From assembly GCF_003574675.1 (NCBI RefSeq), contig NZ_QOAZ01000026.1, forward strand, positions 1-53,535: 53,535 nucleotides of DNA. Direction: 5' to 3'. The translations under genes and the position numbers were made by a program. Positions 18,264 through 28,385 of the stretch are shown piece after piece; position 1 is the stretch's first letter; the number at the start of each line of letters is the position of its first letter. Origin of the DNA: Azohydromonas sediminis (GTDB lineage: Bacteria > Pseudomonadota > Gammaproteobacteria > Burkholderiales > Burkholderiaceae_C). Under the pieces are notes generated by a model, which was given only the letters and a program-made list of their open reading frames with translations, was not told where the DNA came from and searched no databases.

Positions 18264-20606
18264 ATGGCCGACGATCCCCTGCTGCGCCACCTGAACCCCG
18301 AACAGCTCGCCGCGGTGACGCTGCCCGCCCAGCCGGCGCTGATCCTGGCCGGCGCCGGCTCGGGCAAGACGCGCGTGCTCACGACGCGCATCGCGTGGCT
18401 GATCGCGACCGGCCAGGTGTCGCCCGGCGGCGTGATGGCGGTGACGTTCACGAACAAGGCGGCCAAGGAGATGCTGACGCGCCTCGCGGCGATGCTGCCG
18501 GTGCCGGTGCGTGGCATGTGGATCGGCACTTTCCACGGGCTGTGCAACCGCTTCCTGCGCGCGCACTGGAAGACGGCCGGCCTGCCGCAGACGTTCCAGA
18601 TTCTCGACGCGGCCGACAGCGTGTCCGCCGTCAAGCGCGTGATCAAGGCGATGAACCTCGACGAGGAGCGCTACGTGCCCAAGCAGGTCGCGTGGTTCAT
18701 CGCCGGCTGCAAGGAAGACGGCCTGCGCCCGCGCGACGTCGACGTGCGCGACGCGCACACGCGCAAGCTCGTCGAGATCTACCAGGCCTACGAGGACCAG
18801 TGCCAGCGCGAGGGCGTCGTCGACTTCGCCGAGCTGATGCTGCGCACCTACGAGCTGCTGCGCGACAACGACCCGCTGCGCGAGCACTACCGCCGGCGCT
18901 TCCGCCACGTGCTCGTCGACGAGTTCCAGGACACGAACCGGCTGCAGTACGCGTGGCTGAAGATGTTCGCCCCGCCCCCTTCGCAGGGGGGCAGCGGCCA
19001 GGGCGTGTTCGCCGTCGGTGACGACGACCAGAGCATCTACGCATTCCGCGGCGCGCAGGTCGGCAACATGGCCGACTTCGAGCGCGAGTACGGCGTCGAG
19101 CGCGTGATCAAGCTCGAGACCAACTACCGCTCGTTCAGCCACATCCTCGACGCCGCGAACGCGCTGATCAGCCACAACCGCCGCCGCCTGGGCAAGACGC
19201 TGCGCACCGACGCCGGCCCCGGCGAGCCGGCACGCGTCTACGAGGCCACCAGCGACTATGCCGAGGCGCAGTGGCTGCTCGACGAGGCGCAGCAGCTGCA
19301 CCGCGCCGGCATGCCGCGCAGCGGGATCGCCGTGCTGTACCGCTCCAACGCGCAAAGCCGCGTGATCGAGAGCGCCCTGTTCAACGCCGGCGTTCCGTAC
19401 CGCGTCTACGGCGGCCTGCGCTTCTTCGAGCGCGCCGAGGTCAAGCACGCGCTCGCGTACCTGCGGCTGCTCGAGAACCCGAACGACGACACGAGCTTCC
19501 TGCGCGTCGTCAACTTCCCGCCGCGCGGCATCGGCGCGCGCACCGTCGAGCAGCTGCAGGATGCCGCGCGTGCGAGCGGCCGCAGCCTGCACCAGAGCGT
19601 CGGTGCGGTGGCCGGCAAGGCCGGCGCGAACCTCGCGGCGTTCAATGCGCTCGTCGACGCGATGCGCGACGCGACGAAGGGACTGACGCTGCGCGAGATC
19701 ATCGGGCACGTGCTCGACGCCAGCGGGCTGCGCGACTTCTACCGTGCCGACAAGGAAGGCGCCGACCGGCTCGAGAACCTCGACGAGCTCGTCAACGCCG
19801 CCGAGGCCTTCGTGACGCAGGAGGGCTTCGGCAAAGACGCGGTCGCGCTGCCGCTCGACGAGCAGTCGCCCGGGGCGATCGCCGCGGGCTCACCGCCGGC
19901 GCCGGCACCGGTCGAGCTCGCACCCGATGCCGACACCGGCGAGATCGTGAGTCCGCTGGCCGCGTTCCTGACGCACGCCGCGCTCGAGGCCGGCGACCAC
20001 CAGGCGCAGGCGGGGCAGGATGCGATCCAGCTGATGACGGTACACGCGGCCAAGGGCCTCGAGTTCGACGCTGTGTTCATCACCGGGCTCGAGGAGGGGC
20101 TGTTCCCGCACGAGAACGCGCTGTCGGATGCCGACGGGCTCGAGGAGGAGCGGCGGCTGATGTACGTCGCGATCACGCGCGCGCGCCAGCGCCTGTACCT
20201 GAGCTTCAGTCAGACGCGGCTGCTGCACGGGCAGACGCGCTATCACATCAAGAGCCGCTTCTTCGACGAGTTGCCCGAGCAGTCGCTCAAGTGGCTGACG
20301 CCGCGCGTGGCCGGCTTCGGCTCGGGCTTTGCGCGCGACTACCAGCAGGCCTGGCAGCGCGGCAGCGGGCTCGGCTCGATCGTCGGCGCGGGCCGCGTCG
20401 AGCCGGCGCCGGCCACGCGCACCGCAGCGACGAGCGACGGCGCCGCGCTGCGCGTCGGCCAGAGCGTGTTCCACCACAAGTTCGGCGAGGGCGTCGTCGT
20501 GACGCTCGAGGGCAGCGGCGCCGACGCGCGCGCGCAGATCAACTTCGGCCGCCACGGCACGAAGTGGCTCGCGCTCGCGGTGGCCAAGCTGACGCCGGTG
20601 GACTGA
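18264..20606 (+). CDS. uvrD: DNA helicase II, UvrD/PcrA
   Basis: 780 aa superfamily 1A 3'-5' helicase for nucleotide excision and mismatch repair. Motifs include LAGAGSGKTRVLTTRI, FTNKAAKEML, IGTFHGLCNRFLR, VDEFQDTNRLQY, GDDDQSIYAFRGA, LETNYRS, TVHAAKGLEFDAVF and MYVAITRARQRLYL, and the C-terminal Tudor-like patch is present (VFHHKFGEGVVVTLEG). The ATG at 18264 is the only start before the first motif. Convergent with aioR, 27 bases apart. Confidence 0.93.
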   Translation: MADDPLLRHLNPEQLAAVTLPAQPALILAGAGSGKTRVLTTRIAWLIATGQVSPGGVMAVTFTNKAAKEMLTRLAAMLPVPVRGMWIGTFHGLCNRFLRAHWKTAGLPQTFQILDAADSVSAVKRVIKAMNLDEERYVPKQVAWFIAGCKEDGLRPRDVDVRDAHTRKLVEIYQAYEDQCQREGVVDFAELMLRTYELLRDNDPLREHYRRRFRHVLVDEFQDTNRLQYAWLKMFAPPPSQGGSGQGVFAVGDDDQSIYAFRGAQVGNMADFEREYGVERVIKLETNYRSFSHILDAANALISHNRRRLGKTLRTDAGPGEPARVYEATSDYAEAQWLLDEAQQLHRAGMPRSGIAVLYRSNAQSRVIESALFNAGVPYRVYGGLRFFERAEVKHALAYLRLLENPNDDTSFLRVVNFPPRGIGARTVEQLQDAARASGRSLHQSVGAVAGKAGANLAAFNALVDAMRDATKGLTLREIIGHVLDASGLRDFYRADKEGADRLENLDELVNAAEAFVTQEGFGKDAVALPLDEQSPGAIAAGSPPAPAPVELAPDADTGEIVSPLAAFLTHAALEAGDHQAQAGQDAIQLMTVHAAKGLEFDAVFITGLEEGLFPHENALSDADGLEEERRLMYVAITRARQRLYLSFSQTRLLHGQTRYHIKSRFFDELPEQSLKWLTPRVAGFGSGFARDYQQAWQRGSGLGSIVGAGRVEPAPATRTAATSDGAALRVGQSVFHHKFGEGVVVTLEGSGADARAQINFGRHGTKWLALAVAKLTPVD

Positions 20607-20633
20607 AGGGGCACGCCGGACCGTTGCCTGTGC

Positions 20634-21932
20634 TCAGGCATTCAGGCCGAGCCGGCGCATCTTCTCCCACAGCGTCTTGCGGCTGATGCCGAGCAGTTCG
20701 GCGGTGCGCCCGACGCTGCCCTGCGTGACCTGCAGTGCGCGGCGAATGTGCTGGCGCTCGGCGTCCTCGACCATGCGCTGCAGCGGCAGCAGCGGCGTGG
20801 CGTCGGCCGCCGCGCCGGCTTCGGCCGGCAGGTCGGGTGGGGGCGCGTCGAGCCAGCCCGTCTCGCTGAGGATCACCGCCTGCTCGAGCACCGCACGCAG
20901 CTCGCGGGCGTTGCCGCGCCAGGTGCGTGCGACGAGCATGCGCACGAAGTCGTCGGACATCGCCAGCGTGCGGTGGTGCTCGATCGCCATCTGCGCGAGC
21001 ATGCGTTCGGCGAGCCAGCGCACGTCTTCGGGTCGCTCGCGCAGCGGCGGCAGGTCGACGCGGATCACCGCGATGCGGTAGAACAGGTCTTCGCGGAAGC
21101 GCCCGTCGGCCATCGCGACGAGCAGGTCCTGGTTGGTCGCCGAGACGAGCCGGAAGTCGCTCGACGTGGGCCTTTCGGCCCCGAGGCGAAAGAAACTGCG
21201 CTCCTGCAAGGCGCGCAGCAGCTTGGCCTGCATCGACAGGGGCAGCTCGCCGACCTCGTCGAGGAACAGCGTGCCGCCGCTGGCGCGCTCGAGGTAGCCG
21301 CGGTGCACGCGCGTCGCGCCGGTGAACGCGCCTTTTTCGTAGCCGAAGAATTCGGCCTCGAGCATCGTCTCGGGGATCGCGGCGCAGTTGACGGCGACGA
21401 ACTCGCCGCGCCCGGCCACCTCGTGCACGAGCTGCGCCGCCACTTCCTTGCCGACACCCGACTCGCCGGTGAGCAGCACGGCGGCCCTTTGCAGGGCCAC
21501 CTTGCGCAGCAGCGCCTCGATGCGCCGCATCGCCGGCGAGACGCCGAGCACGGCGTCGTCGACCGCGTCGCCACGGCTGGTCGCGTCGCGCACCAGCGCG
21601 ACGAGGCGCTCGATGTCGAACGGCTTCGTGAGGTACTCGCGCGCGCCGGCGCGCATCGCGGCGACGGCGTCGTCGACGCTGCCGTAGCCGGTGAGGAAGA
21701 ACCACGGGCGTCGCCGCACCGCCGCCGGCCGCGCCGCGAACCAGGTCGACGCCAGCCCGTCGGGAAGCCGCACGTCGCTGACGACGGCGGCCCAGCGCTG
21801 CGGCACGTCGAGCAGCGTCGCCGCTTCGCCGAGGCGCCGGCACCAGTGCGGCGTGTAGCCCTCGATTTCGAAGCGTTGCACGAGCGACTCGCCCATGATG
21901 GGGTCGTCCTCGATCAGCAGCAGCTCGCTCAC
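20634..21932 (-). CDS. aioR: sigma-54-dependent response regulator AioR
   Basis: 432 aa. Receiver domain with phospho-acceptor D53 (SDVRLPDG), T81 and K103. AAA+ sigma-54 activation domain with GESGVGKE (Walker A) at 156-163 and GAFTGAT at 201-207, then a C-terminal Fis-type helix-turn-helix (GSVGRTAELLGISRKTLWEKMRRLGL). It should activate aioBA when phosphorylated by AioS. The GTG at 21932 overlaps the aioS stop. The identity as AioR rests on its position with aioS, aioX and divergent aioBA. Confidence 0.9.
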   Translation of the reverse strand: MSELLLIEDDPIMGESLVQRFEIEGYTPHWCRRLGEAATLLDVPQRWAAVVSDVRLPDGLASTWFAARPAAVRRRPWFFLTGYGSVDDAVAAMRAGAREYLTKPFDIERLVALVRDATSRGDAVDDAVLGVSPAMRRIEALLRKVALQRAAVLLTGESGVGKEVAAQLVHEVAGRGEFVAVNCAAIPETMLEAEFFGYEKGAFTGATRVHRGYLERASGGTLFLDEVGELPLSMQAKLLRALQERSFFRLGAERPTSSDFRLVSATNQDLLVAMADGRFREDLFYRIAVIRVDLPPLRERPEDVRWLAERMLAQMAIEHHRTLAMSDDFVRMLVARTWRGNARELRAVLEQAVILSETGWLDAPPPDLPAEAGAAADATPLLPLQRMVEDAERQHIRRALQVTQGSVGRTAELLGISRKTLWEKMRRLGLNA

Positions 21933-23362
21933 GTCGTCTCCCGGTTGGGCAGCCAGAACACCAGCCGCGTGCCCGCGCGCTCGGCGGGGTCGAGTTCGAA
22001 ACCGCCGCCGTGCAGCAGGGCGAGCTCGCGGCACACCCACAAGCCGAAGCCGCGCGGGTCGTCGCCGCCCTCGGTTTCGAGCACGCGCGCCAGCGCCTCG
22101 GCGCTGAGCGCCGCGCCGGTGTTCGTGACGCAAAAGCTCACGCGCTCGGCGTCGGCGGCGAGCCGCGCCTGCACGCGCCCGCCGCTGCCAGCGGCCTTGA
22201 CGGCGTTGAGCAGCATGTTGAGCATCGCCTGACGCATCGGTGCCGACGGCACGCGCGGCGGCATGAGCAGGTCGTCGCGCGCGCTGAGCTCGACGCCAGC
22301 GCGCGCGGCGGCCGGGCCGGCGAGCAGCAGCACGTCGTCGAGGTCGTTGGCCGTCAACGCACGGTCTTCGACGCGCGCCTGCGGCAGCAGCGCCGCGACG
22401 GTGGCGCGGATCTGCTGCAGACCCCGGGCGAGCAGATCCAGCGTGCGCGTGCGGATCGCCGCGTCGTCGCCGTGCAGGCGCAGCGTCTGCACCGCGTTGA
22501 GCAGGCCGCCGAGCGGGTTGTTGATCTCGTGCGCGATCGCTCCCGTCAGTCGCCCGACGGCGGCCAGCCGCTCGGCCGACAGCGCGCGCCTCGCGGCACG
22601 CTCGCGCGCCGCGTTGGCGGCGATCAGGTGATCGACGGCGGCAGCGATGCGCGCCAGTTCGGGGTCGGTGCTCGCCGGCAGCGCGCGCCGCGTCGTCGTG
22701 CCGTCGCCCTGCGTGAGGTCTTCGATCACGCGTGCGATCTGCCCGACCGGGCGCGCCATGCGCGCACCGAGCTGCCAGCCGACCGGCGCGAGCACGACGA
22801 CGGCGAGCAGCCCGCCGAGCGCGGCCGGGGCGGCCAGGCGCTGCCAGCCCGGGGCGAACACCGGTGCGTCGACCTCGATGTAGGTGTAGCCGAGCAGCTG
22901 GCCGTCTTCGCTGCGGATCGGGTCGACCTGCGCGACGCCGCCGCCGGGCCGCGTCCAGCTCGTGCGCCGGGTCAGCTCGGCCGGGCGCGTGCCGCCGGGG
23001 CCGGCGTGCGCCGCGCCGAGAACCCGCAGGCCGATCGGCTGTGCGCGCGGGTCCGACGCGGCGAACACGCGCCCCTCGGTGTCGAGCACGGCAGCGCGCG
23101 CCTGCCGGGCGCTGGCGCCCGGCAACAGCGCAACGGTGTCGTCGAGCAGCCGGAACACACGGTAGACGTCCTCGGTGGCGAGCAGCGGCAATGCCTGCGC
23201 GTCGATCAGCGTGGCGGCGCGCTCGAGGCGCGCCATCGTCTCGGCGCGCGCGCTGCGCGCCGTCAGCGGCGCGGCCAGCAGCACCGTCAGCAGCGCCGTC
23301 AGCAGCACCGCCAGGCTCAGCCCGAGCGGGATCTGCTGGCGGTAGTGCAGGCGCGGCCACAT
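21929..23362 (-). CDS. aioS: sensor histidine kinase AioS
   Basis: 477 aa. One membrane helix at about 14-33, a periplasmic sensor region, a second helix near 180-200 and a HAMP-like linker. The H box IAHEINNPLGGLLN (His near 280) and a C-terminal ATPase domain with GFGLWVCRELALLHGG follow. It is predicted to receive the arsenite signal from periplasmic AioX and phosphorylate AioR. The ATG at 23362 overlaps the aioX stop by one base, and its stop overlaps aioR, so all three are coupled. Confidence 0.9.
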   Translation of the reverse strand: MWPRLHYRQQIPLGLSLAVLLTALLTVLLAAPLTARSARAETMARLERAATLIDAQALPLLATEDVYRVFRLLDDTVALLPGASARQARAAVLDTEGRVFAASDPRAQPIGLRVLGAAHAGPGGTRPAELTRRTSWTRPGGGVAQVDPIRSEDGQLLGYTYIEVDAPVFAPGWQRLAAPAALGGLLAVVVLAPVGWQLGARMARPVGQIARVIEDLTQGDGTTTRRALPASTDPELARIAAAVDHLIAANAARERAARRALSAERLAAVGRLTGAIAHEINNPLGGLLNAVQTLRLHGDDAAIRTRTLDLLARGLQQIRATVAALLPQARVEDRALTANDLDDVLLLAGPAAARAGVELSARDDLLMPPRVPSAPMRQAMLNMLLNAVKAAGSGGRVQARLAADAERVSFCVTNTGAALSAEALARVLETEGGDDPRGFGLWVCRELALLHGGGFELDPAERAGTRLVFWLPNRETT

Positions 23363-24279
23363 CAGCGCGCCCCGGCTTGACTGCTGCGCGGGCCGGGCGC
23401 ATCGGGCGACGCGGCGCGCGCCGCCCGGGGCTGCGGCTCGACGCCGCTGCCCGGCACCGCGGCGGCCAGCGCGTGGATCGGCTCGTACAGGCTCGCAGCG
23501 GGCACGGTAAACCCGTCGAGGTTCAGTGCCGCGAGCAGCGCGCGGCCCTCGTCGTCGCTCGGCATCGACAGCAGCCGTGTGCGCAGGTGCCGCAAGCGGC
23601 CCGACAACGGACCGGCCCTCGTGACGAGCGGCGGAAAGCCGTACAGCGGCGAACGCCAGACGACCTCGGTGTCGCGCGCGGCGGTCATGCCGAGCTTGAG
23701 CATCGTGTCCCACACATAGCCGTCGATCGCGCCGGCGTCGGCCAGGCCGACGGCCACCGCCTCGCACACGTGGCGGTGGCCGTGCGCGAAGAAGCCGCGC
23801 CGCAGCGCGTCAGGCGCCACGCCGGCCTCGCGCAGCGCGTGCTGCGCGACCAGCCACCCCGAGTTCGACAGCGGGTCCGACATCGCGAGCACCCGCCCGC
23901 GCAGGTCGCCCCATCCGCCCACGGCGGCATCGCCGCGCGCGCGAATCAGGTACGCGCGGTACAGCGGCGCCCCCTGGTAGACCGGCACCGCGAGCAACTG
24001 CAGCGCCGACGCATGCTGCACGTACGGGTAGCCGCAGATCCAGGCGGCGTCGAGCTCGCCGCCGAGCAGCAGGTCCATCACGGGCCGGTACTCGTCACGC
24101 ACGACGAAGCGCACCGGCGGGCCGGCGTGCCGCTCGAGGTCGCGGGCCCAGCGCGCGAGGAACGCCGACTGGTCGGCCAGGATCACCGCCGTCACGCCGA
24201 TGCGCAGCGAGGCGTCGGCACGCACAGGCCACGCTGCACCGAGCAGCGCGGCGCAGCACGATCGACGAACGGGATCCAT
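23362..24279 (-). CDS. aioX: periplasmic arsenite-sensing protein AioX
   Basis: 305 aa PhnD-like periplasmic binding protein. A weak signal-like N-terminus (about 1-23) is followed by [23 protein letters not shown] and the ligand-site stretch [16 protein letters not shown]82 lies where the AioX family has its arsenite-binding cysteine. It is expected to bind As(III) in the periplasm and switch on AioS. The C-terminal 40 residues are Pro/Ala/Arg-rich and probably disordered. First gene of the minus-strand aioXSR operon. Confidence 0.9.
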   Translation of the reverse strand: MDPVRRSCCAALLGAAWPVRADASLRIGVTAVILADQSAFLARWARDLERHAGPPVRFVVRDEYRPVMDLLLGGELDAAWICGYPYVQHASALQLLAVPVYQGAPLYRAYLIRARGDAAVGGWGDLRGRVLAMSDPLSNSGWLVAQHALREAGVAPDALRRGFFAHGHRHVCEAVAVGLADAGAIDGYVWDTMLKLGMTAARDTEVVWRSPLYGFPPLVTRAGPLSGRLRHLRTRLLSMPSDDEGRALLAALNLDGFTVPAASLYEPIHALAAAVPGSGVEPQPRAARAASPDAPGPRSSQAGAR

Positions 24280-24316
24280 GGGCGTTTCCTTCCCGGCACA
24301 GCAGTCGCGCGTATCG

Positions 24317-24332
24317 GTTACGTGATCGTAAC
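24317..24332. promoter_or_regulatory. GTTACG-N4-CGTAAC inverted repeat, candidate AioR enhancer site
   Basis: Perfect 6-bp arms (24317-24322 and 24327-24332), with a third GTTACG copy at 24351-24356. It is about 110 bp upstream of the sigma-54 promoter of aioBA, a normal distance for an enhancer-bound activator, and 38 bp upstream of aioX. Binding by AioR is inferred from position only. Confidence 0.55.
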
Positions 24333-24427
24333 GCGGCGGCGCGGCGCTATGTTACGTTTTCCAGACCTCCAGCAACCGATCCCGACGAAAAGCTGGCCAA
24401 GCCGTTGATTCGCCGTCGAACCGGTGC

Positions 24428-24443
24428 TGGCACTCGACTTGCA
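24428..24443 (+). promoter_or_regulatory. sigma-54 (-24/-12) promoter of aioBA
   Basis: TGGCAC-N5-TTGCA matches the RpoN consensus, with GG (24429-24430) and GC (24441-24442) 12 bases apart. Transcription should begin near 24454, leaving a leader of about 30 bases with GAGGAG at 24472-24477 before the aioB ATG. It agrees with AioR being a sigma-54 activator. Confidence 0.85.
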
Positions 24444-24482
24444 GACGTGTTTGAGCTTTCCCACCCACCACGAGGAGACCGC

Positions 24483-25016
24483 ATGGAAGAGCTCAAGCTC
24501 AGTCGTCGCATCTTTCTGAAGGCCAGCGGCGGCAGCGCGGCCGCAGCCGTCGGCGCCGCCGGCACGCTGCTCGCGCCGGGCGCCGCACAGGCCCAGGCGG
24601 CCGGTGCTGCGACCGGCACGACGCTGAACTACCCCAAGACGTCGGTCGGCAAGGCAGGCAGCATGCCCGTCAACCAGCCGGTCAGCTTCACCTACCCCGA
24701 CGCCAATTCGCCGTGCGTCGCGCTGCGCATGGGCGCGCCGGTGCCCGGCGGTGTCGGGCCGAACGGCGACATCGTCGCCTACAGCTCGCTGTGCACGCAC
24801 ATGGGCTGCCCGGTGACCTACGACGGCGGCACCAAGACCTTCAAGTGCGGCTGCCACTTCTCGATCTTCGATCCCGAGAACGGCGGCCAGATGGTGTGCG
24901 GCCAGGCCACCGAGGACCTGCCGCGCGTGCTGCTGAACTACGACGCGGCCACCGACACCGTCACCGCCGTCGGTGTCGACGGGCTGATCTACGGCCGCCA
25001 GGCCAACGTGCTGTGA
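24483..25016 (+). CDS. aioB: arsenite oxidase small (Rieske) subunit AioB
   Basis: 177 aa. A Tat signal with SRRIFLKA at residues 7-14 and an Ala-rich h-region ending near AQAQA directs the folded complex to the periplasm. The Rieske [2Fe-2S] ligands are CTHMGCP and [11 protein letters not shown] (C-x-H and C-x2-H). It takes electrons from AioA and passes them to a c-type cytochrome. The start follows a good ribosome-binding site by 5 bases. AioA begins 13 bases downstream. Confidence 0.95.
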   Translation: MEELKLSRRIFLKASGGSAAAAVGAAGTLLAPGAAQAQAAGAATGTTLNYPKTSVGKAGSMPVNQPVSFTYPDANSPCVALRMGAPVPGGVGPNGDIVAYSSLCTHMGCPVTYDGGTKTFKCGCHFSIFDPENGGQMVCGQATEDLPRVLLNYDAATDTVTAVGVDGLIYGRQANVL

Positions 25017-25029
25017 GGAGGAGCCACGC

Positions 25030-27519
25030 ATGAGCACCCAGATCAAGGACCGCATCGCGCTGCCCCCCGCCGACGCGCAGAAGACCAACATGTCGTGCCA
25101 CTTCTGCATCGTCGGCTGCGGCTATCACGTCTACAAATGGGACGCCCACCGCGAAGGCGGGCGCGCGCCCGAGCAGAACGCGCTCGGCGTCGACTTCCGT
25201 CAGCAGGTGCCGCCGCTGCAGCTGACGATGACGAAGGCGATGACCAACACGATCACCGACAAATCCGGCAAGCGCTGGAACATCATGATCGTGCCGGACA
25301 AGGAGTGCGTCGTGAACAGCGGCCTGTCGTCGACGCGCGGCGGCAAGATGGCCACCTACATGTACACGCACGACGGCCCGACGCGCGAGCGGCTCAAGAG
25401 CCCGCGCATCTTCCGCGGCGACCAGTGGCTCGACACGAGCTGGGAAAATGCGCTCGCGATCTACGCCGGGCTGACGAAGAAGATCCTCGACAACGACGGC
25501 CCGAGCGGCATCCTGTTCGACTGCTTCGACCACGGCGGCGCCGGCGGCGGCTTCGAGAACACCTGGGGCACCGGCAAGCTGATGTTCTCGGCGATCCAGA
25601 CGCCGATGGTGCGCATCCACAACCGCCCGGCCTACAACAGCGAGTGCCACGCCACGCGCGAGATGGGCATCGGCGAGCTGAACAACAGCTACGAGGATGC
25701 ACAGCTGGCCGACTGCATCGTCTGCGTCGGTGCCAACCCCTACGAGACGCAGAGCAACTACTTCCTGAACCACTGGCTGCCGAACCTGACCGGCGCCACG
25801 GTGGACAAGAAGAAGAAGTGGTTCCCGGCCGAAGCCGCGGGCGCGGCGGCGGCCAAGCTGATCATCGTCGACCCCCGCCGGTCGGCCACGGTGGCGATCG
25901 CCGAGCAGATCGCCGGCAAGGACAACGTGCTGCACCTGGCCATCGAGCCCGGCTCGGACACGGCGCTGTTCAACACACTGTTCACCTACGTCGTGCAGCA
26001 GGGCTGGCACGACAAGGACTTCATCGCCAAGCACACCAAGGGCTTCGAAGACGCGGTGAAGACCAACCGCATGTCGCTCGAAGACGGCGCCAAGGCCACC
26101 GGACTGACGGTTGCGCAGATCAAGCAGGCCGCCGAGTGGGCCTATGCGCCCAAGGCCGGTGGGCACCGCAAACGCACCTTCCACCCCTACGAGAAGGGCA
26201 TCATCTGGGGCAACGACAACTACGTGATCCAGAGCGCGCTCGTCAGCCTGGTGATCGCGACCCACAACGTCGGCCGCCGCGGCACCGGCGTGTGCCGGAT
26301 GGGCGGCCACCAGGAGGGTTACGTGCGCCCGCCCTACCCCGGCGACCGCAAGATCTACATCGACCAGGAGGTGATGGCCGGCCGTGGCCTGATGTACACG
26401 CTGTGGGGTACCAACCCGTTCCAGACCACGGTCGCGGCCGAGCAGCACCGCATCGCGCTGCACAAGCGCGCGGCGATCGTCAACGAGGCCATCTCGCGTG
26501 CCAAGGGCGCCAGCGCCGAGAAGCTGGTCGACGTGATCTACAACGCCTGCAAGTACCAGGGCGGCCTGTTCGTCGCGGCGATGAACATCTACCCCACGGT
26601 GATCTCGGAGGAGGTGCACCTGATGTTCCCGGCCGCGCACCCGGGCGAGATGAACCTGACCTCGATGAACGGCGAGCGCCGCCTGCGCCTGTCGGAGAAG
26701 TTCATGGACCCGCCGGGCAGCGCCAAGCCCGACTGCCTGATCGCTGCGGACATCGCCAACACGCTCAAGGCGATGTACACGAAGGAGGGCAACGCGGCGA
26801 TGGCCAAGCGCTTCGAGGGCTTCGACTGGAAGACCGAGGAAGACGCCTTCAACGACGGCTTCCGCCGCGCCGGCCGGCCCGGCGTGCCGCCGATCGACAG
26901 CCAGGGCGGCGACACGGGCTACCTGGCCACCTACGAGCTGCTGCGCAAGGCCGGCAACAACGGCGTGCAGCTGCCGATCAAGGAGGTCAAGGGTGACAAG
27001 CTGATCGGCACCGAGATGCTGTACGCCGACTACAAGTTCGACACGCCCGACGGCAAGGCGCACTTCAAGCCGGCCGTCTACACCGGGCTGCCGCCGATGG
27101 TCGCCGAGCAGAAGGCCAAGCACAAGTTCTGGATCAACAGCGGCCGCGCCAACGAAGTGTGGCAGACCGCCTATCACGACCAGTACAACAGCTTCGTGCG
27201 CGACCGCTACCCGATGGCCTACGTCGAGATGAACCCCGCCGACGCGCAGGCGCTGGGCGTCAAGCCGGGCGACATCGTCGAGGTCTTCAATGACTTCGGC
27301 AGCACCTACGCGATGGCCTACCCGATGAAGTCGCAAAGGCCCGGCCACACCTTCATGCTGTTCGGCTACATCAAGGGCGTGCACGGCGACGTCGTCACGT
27401 CGTGGGTCGACCGTAACGTGGTGCCGTACTACAAGGGCACCTGGGCCAGCATCCAGCGCGTGGGCACCGTCGACGACTGGAAGCAGACGATCAGCTTCAA
27501 GGAGCGGCGCTACGCCTGA
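25030..27519 (+). CDS. aioA: arsenite oxidase large molybdopterin subunit AioA
   Basis: 829 aa catalytic subunit of the DMSO reductase superfamily, oxidising As(III) to As(V) at a bis-pterin molybdenum site. The [3Fe-4S] motif C-x2-C-x3-C is CHFCIVGC near residues 23-30, and the length is normal for AioA. It has no signal peptide, so it must ride out with Tat-signalled AioB. Other typical stretches are [29 protein letters not shown] and [16 protein letters not shown] strong GAGGAGGAG ribosome-binding site precedes the ATG. Confidence 0.97.
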   Translation: MSTQIKDRIALPPADAQKTNMSCHFCIVGCGYHVYKWDAHREGGRAPEQNALGVDFRQQVPPLQLTMTKAMTNTITDKSGKRWNIMIVPDKECVVNSGLSSTRGGKMATYMYTHDGPTRERLKSPRIFRGDQWLDTSWENALAIYAGLTKKILDNDGPSGILFDCFDHGGAGGGFENTWGTGKLMFSAIQTPMVRIHNRPAYNSECHATREMGIGELNNSYEDAQLADCIVCVGANPYETQSNYFLNHWLPNLTGATVDKKKKWFPAEAAGAAAAKLIIVDPRRSATVAIAEQIAGKDNVLHLAIEPGSDTALFNTLFTYVVQQGWHDKDFIAKHTKGFEDAVKTNRMSLEDGAKATGLTVAQIKQAAEWAYAPKAGGHRKRTFHPYEKGIIWGNDNYVIQSALVSLVIATHNVGRRGTGVCRMGGHQEGYVRPPYPGDRKIYIDQEVMAGRGLMYTLWGTNPFQTTVAAEQHRIALHKRAAIVNEAISRAKGASAEKLVDVIYNACKYQGGLFVAAMNIYPTVISEEVHLMFPAAHPGEMNLTSMNGERRLRLSEKFMDPPGSAKPDCLIAADIANTLKAMYTKEGNAAMAKRFEGFDWKTEEDAFNDGFRRAGRPGVPPIDSQGGDTGYLATYELLRKAGNNGVQLPIKEVKGDKLIGTEMLYADYKFDTPDGKAHFKPAVYTGLPPMVAEQKAKHKFWINSGRANEVWQTAYHDQYNSFVRDRYPMAYVEMNPADAQALGVKPGDIVEVFNDFGSTYAMAYPMKSQRPGHTFMLFGYIKGVHGDVVTSWVDRNVVPYYKGTWASIQRVGTVDDWKQTISFKERRYA

Positions 27520-27564
27520 GCACGTCGGCTGCCGGTCGTTGTCCGGCATCCGTTCGCCCACGGT

Positions 27565-27592
27565 GGGGGTGCCTGCGGGCACCCCCATTTTT
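27565..27592 (+). terminator. strong intrinsic terminator after aioA
   Basis: A perfect 9-bp stem (27565-27573 with 27578-27586) and a 4-base loop are followed by five T at 27588-27592. It ends the aioBA transcript 45 bases after the stop and separates it from the nitroreductase. Confidence 0.9.
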
Positions 27593-27617
27593 CTTCGTGT
27601 TTCAATTTCCCGAGCCG

Positions 27618-28322
27618 ATGAACCGCACCGCTTCTTCCGCCACGACGTCCGTGCCGGGCGTCGAACGCCCAGTCGCTTCGCCGCTGGGCGCGCCGCTCGC
27701 CGGCGCCGGGCGCGACCCGTCCGCGACGTGGGCGCTCGCGCAGGCGCTGATCCATGGGCGGCACCACGTCTCGCCGCGGCGTCTCGTCGCGCCGGGCCCC
27801 GACACGGCGACGTTGCTCGACCTGCTTGCGCTGGCGGCCGCGGCGCCGGACCATGGCCGCCTGTCGCCGTGGCGCTTCATCCTCGTGCCCGAGGGCGAGC
27901 GCGCCCGCCTGGGCGAGGCTTTCGCGATGGCGCTGCTCGACCGCGACCCTGGTGCAACGCCGGAGCAACTCGACGCCGCACGCGAAAAGGCTGCGCGCGC
28001 GCCGGTGCTGCTGATCGCCATCGCGCGGCTCGGTGCAGCCGAGCCCGACGTGCCGGCCGCCGAGCGGCTGGTCTCGCTCGGCGCCGCGCTGCAAAACCTG
28101 CTGCTCGGCGCGCACGCGCTGGGCTACGGTGCCGGCCTGACCAGCGGGCAGGCGATGCGCTCGCCGCGGCTCGCGGCGCTGTGCGATCTGGGCGCCGGCG
28201 AGCAGGCCGTGTGCTGCATCAGCATCGGCACCGTCGGCTCGTTCAAGGCGCGGTCGTGGTCGCGACCGCAGCCCCAGCACCTGCTGAGCGTGCTCGGCGC
28301 GCCACCGGCCCCCGTCGACTGA
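27618..28322 (+). CDS. nitroreductase family protein (aio-associated)
   Basis: 234 aa FMN-binding nitroreductase-fold protein. The typical segments are AAAAPDHGRLSPWRFILV (FMN site), SLGAALQNLLLGAHALGYGAGL and CCISIGTV. It would use NAD(P)H on an unknown substrate in the cytoplasm. A nitroreductase-like gene follows arsenite oxidase genes in several other bacteria, but its role there is unclear. The ATG at 27618 was preferred to GTG at 27597. It is a distant paralogue of the gene at 51699-52340. Confidence 0.82.
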   Translation: MNRTASSATTSVPGVERPVASPLGAPLAGAGRDPSATWALAQALIHGRHHVSPRRLVAPGPDTATLLDLLALAAAAPDHGRLSPWRFILVPEGERARLGEAFAMALLDRDPGATPEQLDAAREKAARAPVLLIAIARLGAAEPDVPAAERLVSLGAALQNLLLGAHALGYGAGLTSGQAMRSPRLAALCDLGAGEQAVCCISIGTVGSFKARSWSRPQPQHLLSVLGAPPAPVD

Positions 28323-28333
28323 CGCCACCGCGA

Positions 28334-28361
28334 CCGTCCCGGCGGCGTGGCGACGGGACGG
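28334..28361. terminator. stem-loop between convergent genes
   Basis: An 8-bp perfect stem (28334-28341 with 28354-28361) with a 12-base loop lies between the ends of the nitroreductase and the thiolase. There is no T-tract on either strand, so it is only a possible two-way terminator. Confidence 0.35.
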
Positions 28362-28385
28362 CACGCACCGTGTCGGGCCTTGCTG

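Noticed and set aside
24361-24420. TTGATTCGCCGTCGAA in the aio intergenic region as an FNR box
   Set aside because: Only the first half-site matches; the second half (CGTCG) does not.
24961-27588. 875-aa open frame antisense to aioA
   Set aside because: It is a shadow of GC-rich third positions in aioA. The translation is low in structure (runs of R, D, H, V) and no motif is present, while aioA on the other strand is unmistakable.
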